Source: an uncultured Prevotella sp.
Lineage (GTDB): Bacteria; Bacteroidota; Bacteroidia; Bacteroidales; Bacteroidaceae
Direction of reading: 5' to 3'
Assembly: GCA_937907705.1 (NCBI GenBank)
Contig: CALCVP010000051.1
Span: forward strand, 1-14,999
DNA length: 14,999 nucleotides
A program made the translations under genes and the position numbers. Below are positions 7,047-13,673 of the stretch, piece after piece (the first letter of the stretch is position 1; each line of letters begins with the position of its first letter). The notes under the pieces are model-generated. The model was not told where the DNA came from. It did not search any database and saw nothing but the letters and a program-made list of their open reading frames with translations.

Positions 7047-8525
7047 ATGAAAACAATATGTTTATATTTTGAGATACATCAGATAATACATCTCAAGCGT
7101 TATCGTTTTTTCGATATAGGTACAGACCATTATTACTACGATGATTTTGAAAACGAGCGTAGTATCAGTGATATAGCTGAGCGATCATACATGCCTGCGC
7201 TGAATGCATTTCAGGAGATGATACAGCAGAATGGCAAATTCTTTAAAGTAGCCTTCTCTATCTCAGGTGTAGGTCTTGAGCAATTGGAGATGCATGCTCC
7301 ACAAGTAATTTCTAAATTGCAGGAACTTAATGATACGGGCTGTGTAGAGTTCTTGGCAGAACCTTATTCTCATGGCCTTTCATCTCTTGTTAACGAGAAG
7401 ACATTTGCAGCTGACGTAAAGAAGCAGGCTGATAAAATGGAAGAATACTTTGGCAAGCGTCCTACCGTATTGCGCAACTCTTCGCTTATTTATAGCGATG
7501 ATATAGGTAATCAGGTTGCTGCAATGGGCTTTAAAGGTATGCTGACTGAAGGTGCTAAACATGTGTTGGGCTGGAAATCTCCTCATTATGTTTACAACTG
7601 CTCTTTAGCTCCAAATCTTAAACTTTTATTGCGAGATATAACCTTGAGTGATGATGTTAGCTTGCGATTCAATAACAGTGATTGGAATGGTTATCCGCTC
7701 TTTGCAGATAATTACATGGACCGTATTGCTGCCTTTCCTGAGAATGAGCAGATTATCAATATCTTTATGGAACTCTCTGCTTTGGGCATTGCTCAGCCAC
7801 TGTCATCCAACATCCTTGAGTTTATCAAGGCTCTTCCTACCTGTGCAAAGCAGAGGGGTATCACATTTTCAACTCCAACGGAAATATGCATGAAGATGAA
7901 TAGTGTGGGAAACCTTGATGTTCCGGATACGCTTTCATGGGTTGATGAAGAGAGAGATATCAGCTGTTGGTTAGGAAATCCTATGCAGCGTGAGGCGTTT
8001 AACAAGTTGTATAGTGTGGCAGACCGTGTGCGCATTGCCAACGACCCACGCATTAATCAAGATTGGGACTATCTGCAGGCCAGCAACAACTTCAGATTTA
8101 TGACCACAAAGCCGTCTAATATAGGATTGGATAGAGGCATTTACAGTTCTCCTTTTGATGCTTTTACCAATTATATGAATATCTTGGGCGACTTTATGAA
8201 TCGTGTCAATACACTTTATCCGGAAGATATAGACAATGAGGAGCTGAACTCTTTGCTCACTACTATCAAGAACCAAGGTGATGAAATAGAGATGAAAGAT
8301 AAAGAGATAGATCGCTTGAAAGCTCGTGTGGAGAAGATGCAGAGTGCTGAGGAGAAACTAAAGGTGCAGTTGGAGAAATATAAGGCAGCGAAGACTACTG
8401 CAAAAGCTTCGGCCAAGAAGTCTGCTGCTAAAACTGCAACAAAAGAAACCAAAACAGCTGCAAAGGCAACTGTTGCATCAAAAGTTGATAAGGTAACTGA
8501 CAAAAAAGATGAAAAGAAAGAATAA
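7047..8525 (+). CDS. GH57 alpha-amylase-like protein lacking both catalytic residues, with coiled coil and Lys/Ala-rich tail
   Basis: A 492-aa cytoplasmic protein (no signal peptide). Residues 1 to about 395 follow the GH57 alpha-amylase fold: EIHQIIHLKRYRFFDIG (9-25), EFLAEPYSHGL (101-111), GFKGMLTEGAKHVLGWKSP, and the C-terminal helical part. The GH57 nucleophile motif RNTELIY reads RNSSLIY (143-149), so the nucleophile Glu is Ser146. The proton-donor motif MDYETFGEHQ reads MELSALGIAQ (241-250), so the Asp is Glu242 and the adjacent conserved Tyr, Glu and His are gone. Hydrolysis by the usual mechanism is therefore unlikely. Residues about 399-443 form a charged heptad coiled coil. The last 49 residues hold 16 Lys and 12 Ala, histone-H1-like. 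It is the third gene of the operon after a 121-bp gap, with no Shine-Dalgarno. It is perhaps a glycogen-binding scaffold. The reading frame is intact, so it is not a decayed gene. Confidence 0.85.
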   Translation: MKTICLYFEIHQIIHLKRYRFFDIGTDHYYYDDFENERSISDIAERSYMPALNAFQEMIQQNGKFFKVAFSISGVGLEQLEMHAPQVISKLQELNDTGCVEFLAEPYSHGLSSLVNEKTFAADVKKQADKMEEYFGKRPTVLRNSSLIYSDDIGNQVAAMGFKGMLTEGAKHVLGWKSPHYVYNCSLAPNLKLLLRDITLSDDVSLRFNNSDWNGYPLFADNYMDRIAAFPENEQIINIFMELSALGIAQPLSSNILEFIKALPTCAKQRGITFSTPTEICMKMNSVGNLDVPDTLSWVDEERDISCWLGNPMQREAFNKLYSVADRVRIANDPRINQDWDYLQASNNFRFMTTKPSNIGLDRGIYSSPFDAFTNYMNILGDFMNRVNTLYPEDIDNEELNSLLTTIKNQGDEIEMKDKEIDRLKARVEKMQSAEEKLKVQLEKYKAAKTTAKASAKKSAAKTATKETKTAAKATVASKVDKVTDKKDEKKE

Positions 8526-8624
8526 CAAGTAATGTAAAAGCGAGTTGACAAGCGTATTGAGTTGGCTTGCTTTACATGCTTCTTTATTACTGTTCTGCCA
8601 AATCTTTCAGAACAATATACAGTC

Positions 8625-8660
8625 AAGGCTGAATCCCTCACTTGGGATTCAGCCTTTTTT
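8625..8660 (+). terminator. Rho-independent terminator of the glycogen operon
   Basis: A perfect 13-bp stem (8625-8637 with 8644-8656) with a 6-nt loop (TCACTT) is followed by a run of six T residues (8655-8660). It lies 100 bp after the GH57-like gene. Between the stop and the hairpin only weak short repeats are seen. Confidence 0.93.
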
Positions 8661-8750
8661 AGTAAGTAGGCATTTATTTGAAAATAAATTAACCTTGAAC
8701 ACCTGCTTGCCGTTTCTTTACAAGATATGAAGGATAGATGATTTGGTTCT

Positions 8751-8775
8751 GGCAAAAACTGTAAGAAACAGTGCC
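8751..8775 (-). terminator. Weak hairpin, possible terminator of the TonB-receptor gene
   Basis: On the minus strand ACTGT-TTCTT-ACAGT forms a 5-bp stem (8758-8762 with 8768-8772) followed directly by TTTTT; outer GGC/GCC can add three pairs. It lies 47 bp past the receptor stop. The stem is short, so confidence is low. The rest of 8661-8821 holds no gene that I can support. Confidence 0.35.
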
Positions 8776-8821
8776 TTTATAAGATTGCAATATTTGCGGG
8801 TATGCCATTCTGCAAAGCCTT

Positions 8822-10867
8822 TTATTTGATGATACCATTGTCGGTATCGCTCAAGTTTATTCTTTTTTGTGCAGACTTGTATTTATTGCCTCGACTTAGA
8901 CGCCAAGAGATGTTCAGGGCTATTTGGTTGCCGCTATCCTTCGAGTAGCCAATGGTGTGCTTATAGAGATTGCGGTTCAGCAGTTCGTTTTCATACGATT
9001 TGTAGTTACTGTGAAATGGATTTCTCCACGACAAAGACACTTGCCAATCTTTCCATGTGTACGATGCTTTCAGGGCTGTATAAGCTCCACTAAACCCTTT
9101 TGATTCTCCTTCAAAGAAGCGCTGGCCATTGTCAATGTATCCTTGCAGTGTAAATTTGCCGAGATAAGCCGAGATGCTACCCATATAGAACCACGAAGTG
9201 TAGTAATGTGTGTAGTCGTTGCCATAATTGAAGCATCTGGACATACCTCCGTTGGCGGCAATCTGAAGCTTTTCCGGCAAGAGCCAATAGCCTGCATACG
9301 CCGTAACATTCAGCACGTCTATTTCTTTTTGGTTAATCTGGGTATAGATAAACTGATTGTTGGCGGTACGCTCGTAAAGAGCCATATTGGGTTTAAGGCA
9401 TTGTTTGTAGTAGCCCTCTATGAAGGTCTGCAATCGATTCGTGCTGTATGACAGCTGCAATCGGTGGTCCATATCGTGAGAAGGCTTCAAGTCAGGGTTG
9501 CCTACTGTCCATTCCATGCTGTTGGTGCGGACAGCAGCATTACTCGTCATGGCTATGCGAGATATCCTGTCCCACAACCGATAAGTATAACTCAGCTGTA
9601 GGCTATTGGTAATGTTGTATGCCAAAGACACCTTTGGGAGAAAAGTCCAGAAATTGTATTTATGACTATTCTGTGTGTAGTGTATATAACTTGCACCTGT
9701 TCCTAATGCGTAATGCAACTGGCGGAGTGAGCCTTTTATTTCGCCAAAGGCATATAGCCTGTTATTGTTTGTCTCGGTCAAGGCAGAAGCATCACCCTGA
9801 TAGTCATTCTTAATGTATTTATAGTTATAATTCAAGCCTGTCGAGAGTGTGAAAGGCTTCAGCCTGTTCTCATAGATTACTTCGGCAAGCAAAGATGCCG
9901 TCTTGCCGTCTACATCGTATTGGTAAGTACTTCCCTCGTCATAAAAGCTGCTGCTTTGCGTGGAAATATATGTACCTACTGCATTGGCGGTAATAGACTG
10001 GCGTGGAGTAAGCTGACGGAAAAAGTACATGTCCAATACAGGTGAATAGCTTTTGTTTTCATCCCGGCTGATAGCCCTATATTTGTGCGTACCGTCTATA
10101 ATGTCTTTTATAGTATAGTTGTCGGGTGCGTTGTTGAATGTTCCGCTCAATGAGGTTTGAAAGACGGTTGTTGTAGAGTCAGCCCAGTTGTAGGTTAGTT
10201 TTGCATCGTGTGCTATTGATTTCCGGAGCGATTCCACATCGTTTCGTTCAATGGTGTAGATGCTACCGTCCGTCAAGGTGTATTCTGCCAGTTGCTTACT
10301 CTTTGCCCCTTTGCTTCTACCTCCATATATATCGTATGAAAGAGACCATTCGCTCTTTCCTTTGTTCCATTTGCCATACACCATGCCGTCACCTTGTAGG
10401 GTGGTAAGTGCCGATGTAAGGTCTGTGCCGACAGTATAGCCGCTCTTGCTTCTGCGTGTAACAAGATTAATGACATAGGCTGTGCCCTCCCCATAGCGTG
10501 CACCAGGATTGTTGATGAAGTCAATCTTTGCAATGTCCTTTGGGTCGAGAGCCATCATTTCTTGCTTGCCCACCACAATGCCATTGATTCTAAGTTGAAC
10601 GCTACCCCTGCTGTCAATAGCGCTAATAGAGTGATTGATGTTGTCAATGCGCAGGTTGGCAAGTGCAAGCTTCTCAAGCATGCTGTAACCATTGTTGGAA
10701 GCCTGCTTTTGTGCATTGGTAGGGTAGATAACCATACCGTCTGCCTTGTTTACAACCTTGGCTGCTTTTACTACCACCTCGTCAAGTGTAATGTTTTGGT
10801 CTGTCTGCTGTGCATAGGCACAGAATGTGGAGGAAATGAAAATAAAGAATGTAATTCGTCGTCTCAT
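8822..10867 (-). CDS. TonB-dependent receptor / outer-membrane beta-barrel protein (short, OMP_b-brl_3-like)
   Basis: A 681-aa outer-membrane protein. A signal peptide (1-19) has Arg2-4, a hydrophobic core FFIFISSTF and cleavage after AYA. ITLDEVVVKA (26-35) marks the start of a plug domain (to about 140) with LRINGIVV and the family-typical INNPGARYGEGTAYVINLVT. The remainder is alternating barrel strands rich in aromatic residues, ending with SWRLSRGNKYKSAQKR and SDTDNGII, an ending I know from Bacteroidetes outer-membrane barrel (OMP_b-brl_3) proteins. It lacks the N-terminal carboxypeptidase-like domain and the length of SusC proteins, and no SusD partner is next to it, so it is not a glycan-uptake SusC pair. 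The ligand is unknown. The gene lies 102 bp downstream of a membrane-bound winged-helix regulator on the same strand; three 11-bp-spaced repeats sit in that gap, which suggests direct control. A poor -7-like TAATTTCG is at 10893-10900. Confidence 0.88.
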   Translation of the reverse strand: MRRRITFFIFISSTFCAYAQQTDQNITLDEVVVKAAKVVNKADGMVIYPTNAQKQASNNGYSMLEKLALANLRIDNINHSISAIDSRGSVQLRINGIVVGKQEMMALDPKDIAKIDFINNPGARYGEGTAYVINLVTRRSKSGYTVGTDLTSALTTLQGDGMVYGKWNKGKSEWSLSYDIYGGRSKGAKSKQLAEYTLTDGSIYTIERNDVESLRKSIAHDAKLTYNWADSTTTVFQTSLSGTFNNAPDNYTIKDIIDGTHKYRAISRDENKSYSPVLDMYFFRQLTPRQSITANAVGTYISTQSSSFYDEGSTYQYDVDGKTASLLAEVIYENRLKPFTLSTGLNYNYKYIKNDYQGDASALTETNNNRLYAFGEIKGSLRQLHYALGTGASYIHYTQNSHKYNFWTFLPKVSLAYNITNSLQLSYTYRLWDRISRIAMTSNAAVRTNSMEWTVGNPDLKPSHDMDHRLQLSYSTNRLQTFIEGYYKQCLKPNMALYERTANNQFIYTQINQKEIDVLNVTAYAGYWLLPEKLQIAANGGMSRCFNYGNDYTHYYTSWFYMGSISAYLGKFTLQGYIDNGQRFFEGESKGFSGAYTALKASYTWKDWQVSLSWRNPFHSNYKSYENELLNRNLYKHTIGYSKDSGNQIALNISWRLSRGNKYKSAQKRINLSDTDNGIIK

Positions 10868-10932
10868 AAATTGATGCTTTAATGTTTCAATGCGAAATTA
10901 CATCTTTAGCTTTTAAAAAACAGTTTCTTAAT

Positions 10933-10959
10933 CTGACTTTATCCTGACAATTGGCTGAC
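10933..10959 (-). promoter_or_regulatory. Three direct repeats at 11-bp spacing, probable OmpR/PhoB-type operator
   Basis: CTGAC occurs at 10933-10937, 10944-10948 and 10955-10959 (GTCAG on the coding strand of the receptor gene), each starting exactly 11 bp after the last. Tandem half-sites repeating once per helical turn are the known binding pattern of OmpR/PhoB-type winged-helix proteins. The array lies 66-92 bp upstream of the receptor ATG and directly after the stop of a gene encoding such a winged helix. The pattern is seen; the protein-DNA link is inferred. Confidence 0.65.
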
Positions 10960-10969
10960 AACAATATAT

Positions 10970-11668
10970 CTATTTGATTTTCAGGCTATAACTCTTACCC
11001 CTGTCAGACTCTATTTTCAGATTGCTGTTGGCTTCTATGATAGGCTTTATACGCCTGATTAAGGTGTATAGCGTATCATTGGCATCAGGCTTCTTGGGCC
11101 ATAGACGGTTGCAAATATCCTGTTTCGATAATGTGTGCGTATCAGTTGTCATGAACATTTTAAGCAGAGAGTGCTGCATGGGTGTAAAATGGATTTGTTC
11201 GCCCGAAGGTGTCATGAATTGGTTTTCATAGAACACAATGTCACCGTATGACAGCCCATATACAAGTCGTTTTGGCTTGTTTCTCTTCATGTACCACAAG
11301 CTGCCTAATAACCACAGCACCCCGACAAACAAGATAGAACTGGACGCCTTTTGGTCAGACATCATGAATATTGTACCAAAATCGCAATTGGCTTCTGCCA
11401 CTAATTTTGTTTCTAAACGCCCGTCTTTACATATTGTCTGCATGGCAATACCAGCCGTGTCCTTCAACTCTGCAATGGCGAGATGGTTACGGTAACAGCG
11501 TATGGTATCTGTAGTAATCACATTGTCTGGCATTTCCTTTAAAGTTTGTTTCAAGGCTTGGTTTACATCTTTCGCTATCATATATTTTGTTCTGTGATAG
11601 CTGTTCATGCCTGTACACAATGCACAGAGCAAGAGAAAGCTGAATACTATGTATGGAAGAGTCTTCAT
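10970..11668 (-). CDS. Membrane-embedded winged-helix transcriptional regulator (OmpR/PhoB-type DNA-binding domain)
   Basis: A 232-aa inner-membrane one-component regulator. A transmembrane segment (about 4-22) is followed by a predicted periplasmic part (23-110), a second transmembrane segment (111-127, SILFVGVLWLLGSLWYM), basic residues KRNKPKR, and a cytoplasmic C-terminal winged helix (about 140-232) with IHFTPMQHSLLKMFM, LSKQDICNRLWPKK, DTLYTLIRRIKPII and SDRGKSYSL. This layout is like ToxR/CadC in principle but with the DNA-binding domain at the C-terminus after two membrane passes. The periplasmic part holds three cysteines (58, 80, 95) that could sense redox state or metals (inference). 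No receiver domain is present. ATG at 11668 is preferred to the in-frame TTG at 11674 because the membrane segment begins directly after it. It is the probable regulator of the adjacent TonB receptor through the 11-bp repeats between the two genes. Confidence 0.85.
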   Translation of the reverse strand: MKTLPYIVFSFLLLCALCTGMNSYHRTKYMIAKDVNQALKQTLKEMPDNVITTDTIRCYRNHLAIAELKDTAGIAMQTICKDGRLETKLVAEANCDFGTIFMMSDQKASSSILFVGVLWLLGSLWYMKRNKPKRLVYGLSYGDIVFYENQFMTPSGEQIHFTPMQHSLLKMFMTTDTHTLSKQDICNRLWPKKPDANDTLYTLIRRIKPIIEANSNLKIESDRGKSYSLKIK

Positions 11669-11823
11669 AATCAAATAGATTTATATATATTATAAGTTAT
11701 GCCAAAGTTTCTTCATGAAGTTCAAGTGCTACCTGTTGTCTGAGATATATTTCAAAACAAGTTTGTCGTGGTGGCAGCCCTTATAGTTCCTCCTCTAAGT
11801 TAATCTTTGTCATTTGCATGCAA

Positions 11824-11855
11824 CAAAGTATATAACATGTCGTTTATGTTGCAAA
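11824..11855 (-). promoter_or_regulatory. Candidate promoter for the membrane-bound regulator
   Basis: On the minus strand TTTG (11852-11855), a 19-nt spacer and TATACTTTG (11824-11832) resemble TTTG-N19-TAnnTTTG with one extra base in the -7 element. It would start transcription about 150 nt before the ATG at 11668. A 10-bp palindrome TTGCATGCAA (11814-11823) and a TGCAACA/TGTTGCA inverted repeat (11819-11825, 11847-11853) overlap it and could be operator sites. Confidence 0.4.
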
Positions 11856-12171
11856 TATACCTTTTTATTATGACTTATGCAAAAAAATGTCTTTGTTCAG
11901 CTTATTTTTTATATAGTGTGCAAGCAAAATACTTTACAATCAAAAATTACAAAATAGACAAAAACAAGGCGGTTTCTCAGCATCTTCCGATGCTTCTGGC
12001 TGCTATTTTCCTGCCATTCCAGCGCTTTTAGCCCTCGAAAACGAGTTATAAAAAGTGATTGGAGGAAGAATGAAGAAAGTTGACAGATTATCAGTAAGTT
12101 GCGTTGTTCTGTGGTTGAGCAATAAAGACAAATGAAGACGGAAAAATGACAGGTTGAGACAGAGGAACGTT

Positions 12172-12240
12172 ACCAACTCGTAACCTATACTTCTGAATGG
12201 TATTATTTGGGGCGGAAGAATGATGCAGGTTACGTATGGT
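12172..12240. repeat. Imperfect inverted repeat upstream of the integrase
   Basis: CGTAACCT (12179-12186) and AGGTTACG (12227-12234) are a perfect 8-bp inverted pair. Similarity extends outward (ACCA at 12172-12175 opposite TGGT at 12237-12240, with small offsets), making arms of about 14-15 bp around a 40-nt spacer. The position about 150-215 bp before the integrase start suits an arm-type integrase or excisionase site, or an operator of the integrase gene. This role is inference. Confidence 0.45.
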
Positions 12241-12386
12241 GAAGGAAACTGCTGATATATAGTGAGTTGTTAGTGAGAAACGTAAGATTTTTGGTGATAA
12301 ACGAAAATTGTGGCGTTCTGCTGGGAAATGCGTAGCAAGAAAAGACTCTTCTGATATTAATTTTGTATGCAAAAAATAATGAAGTT

Positions 12387-13673
12387 ATGAAGAGTACATT
12401 TTCAATTATCTTCTACCTCAAAAGACAGGTGGTGAAGAAAGACGGTACGGTCCCTGTCATGGGACGTATCACAGTGGACGGAACACAGGCACAATTTAGT
12501 TGCAAGTTGACCGCAAATCCTAATTTGTGGGACACCAAGGGCGGACGCATGACAGGAAAGAGTATGCAGGCTTTGGAGGTGAATCGCAAGCTGGACAAGA
12601 TGCGTGTGAGTATCAATAAGCATTATCAAGAGATCATGGATCGTGACAACTTTGTCTCTGCTGACAAGGTGAAGAATGCTTTTCTTGGATTGGAATATCG
12701 CTGTCATACGTTGATGAAAGTCTATGAGCAAGGCAGAGACGAAATCGAAAAGCAATACAAAGCTGGCATGAAATCTTTGAGCACATTCAAGAAATACAAA
12801 ATTGGATGTGCTTATGTTGGTGAGTTCTTACAGTCACACTATAATCTTAAAGACATTGCCTTAAAGGAATTATCGTTATCATTTATTATGGACTACGAGA
12901 TATTTCTCAGAACCGACAAGCACTTGAAGGTTAATTCAGCTATGGCATTTGTTTGGAATCTTCGTGCCATGATTTTTCGTGCTATAGATAACGAGTGGCT
13001 CGTAAAAGACCCATTCAGACGTTATGAGTACAAATACGAGGAAACAACAAGAGAGATTCTGACAAAAGAAGAAATTCATTTGCTAATGGATACCCCTATC
13101 ACTAGCAAGCAGATGAACTTAGTACGTGAGTTGTATCTATTCTGTTGCTTTACCGGTCTTGCTTTCATAGACCTTTACAACTTGAAGGAAGAGAACATCA
13201 AAACATTCTTTGACGATGACGAGTGGATTGTAATCCGTCGACAGAAGACAGGAACGAAAGCAACTATCAAGTTGCTTGACTATCCTAAACAGATTATGGA
13301 GAAATATCGTGGTTTGTGTGAGGATGGCAGAGTTTTTCCTGTACCATCTTATTACGCTTGTTTAAATATGCTCAAAAAATTGGGAAAGAAATGTGGCATA
13401 GCTAAACATCTAACCTGGCATCAAAGCCGACACACGTTCGCTACGTTGATTTGTCTCTCCAATGGTGTTCCTATAGAGACGGTGAGTTCGATCTTGGGGC
13501 ATAAGGATATTAAAACAACACAAATTTACGCAAAAATAACTAAGGAAAAATTGAATAAGGACATGGACAAGTTATCTTTGCAGCTGAATCATATCGAAGA
13601 GTATATGGGGCATGTGAACCAGTGTGTTGACAACAACAAGAGTAATCATAATTCTAAACCAGACGAAGTATGA
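12387..13673 (+). CDS. int: Tyrosine-type site-specific integrase (CTnDOT-like family)
   Basis: A 428-aa recombinase that integrates and excises the element. The N-terminal arm-binding domain (about 1-90) opens with the family-typical MKSTFSIIFYLKR and KKDGTVPVMGRITVDG. A SAM-like core-binding domain follows (about 105-205), then the catalytic domain (about 220-410). Catalytic residues seen are K287 (RRQKTG), H345 and R348 (WHQSRHTFAT), H372 (LGHKD) and the nucleophile Y381 (TTQIYAKIT). The first catalytic arginine, expected in TGLRxxD, is Ala259 (FTGLAFID); I recall IntDOT likewise lacking it, with a serine there. ATG at 12387 is chosen over the in-frame TTG at 12363 because the domain starts at that methionine. 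The stop overlaps the next gene by ATGA (13670-13673), so the two are probably translationally coupled. A long gene-free region with inverted repeats lies upstream. Confidence 0.93.
   Translation: MKSTFSIIFYLKRQVVKKDGTVPVMGRITVDGTQAQFSCKLTANPNLWDTKGGRMTGKSMQALEVNRKLDKMRVSINKHYQEIMDRDNFVSADKVKNAFLGLEYRCHTLMKVYEQGRDEIEKQYKAGMKSLSTFKKYKIGCAYVGEFLQSHYNLKDIALKELSLSFIMDYEIFLRTDKHLKVNSAMAFVWNLRAMIFRAIDNEWLVKDPFRRYEYKYEETTREILTKEEIHLLMDTPITSKQMNLVRELYLFCCFTGLAFIDLYNLKEENIKTFFDDDEWIVIRRQKTGTKATIKLLDYPKQIMEKYRGLCEDGRVFPVPSYYACLNMLKKLGKKCGIAKHLTWHQSRHTFATLICLSNGVPIETVSSILGHKDIKTTQIYAKITKEKLNKDMDKLSLQLNHIEEYMGHVNQCVDNNKSNHNSKPDEV

Larger units (their letters stand above)
11669..12386. other. Gene-poor junction between chromosomal genes and the integrase
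   Basis: About 700 bp without a convincing gene. The first part (to about 11960) is very AT-rich and holds the candidate regulator promoter and a CTTCATGAAG palindrome (11711-11720). From about 11979 there is a small hairpin AGCATC-TTCC-GATGCT (11979-11994) and CTCG-AAAA-CGAG (12034-12045). From about 12058 the plus strand becomes GA-rich (repeated GAAGA), a different texture from the chromosomal part. The edge of the mobile element, and hence its attachment site, should lie here, but without the other end of the element or an empty-site sequence the core cannot be fixed. Short ORFs on both strands begin with TTG and show no recognisable domain. Confidence 0.6.

Noticed and set aside
8545..8730. 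A 61-codon plus-strand frame after the glycogen operon
   Set aside because: It reads through the 13-bp terminator hairpin and has no recognisable product.
8216..8755. A 179-codon minus-strand reading frame opposite the GH57-like gene's tail
   Set aside because: It is the reverse of the Lys/Ala-rich coding repeat, which yields a Phe/Ala-rich product, and it runs through the operon terminator.
11807..12031. A 74-codon plus-strand reading frame in the junction region
   Set aside because: It starts at TTG in very AT-rich DNA, overlaps the candidate regulator promoter, and shows no domain.
12091..12372. A 93-codon minus-strand reading frame upstream of the integrase
   Set aside because: It starts only at TTG, has no recognisable domain or ribosome-binding site, and covers the inverted repeats and integrase leader; more likely a chance frame in a conserved non-coding region.
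12363..12386. An earlier in-frame TTG start for the integrase
   Set aside because: The added eight residues are not typical; the family start MKSTFSIIFYLK begins at the ATG at 12387.
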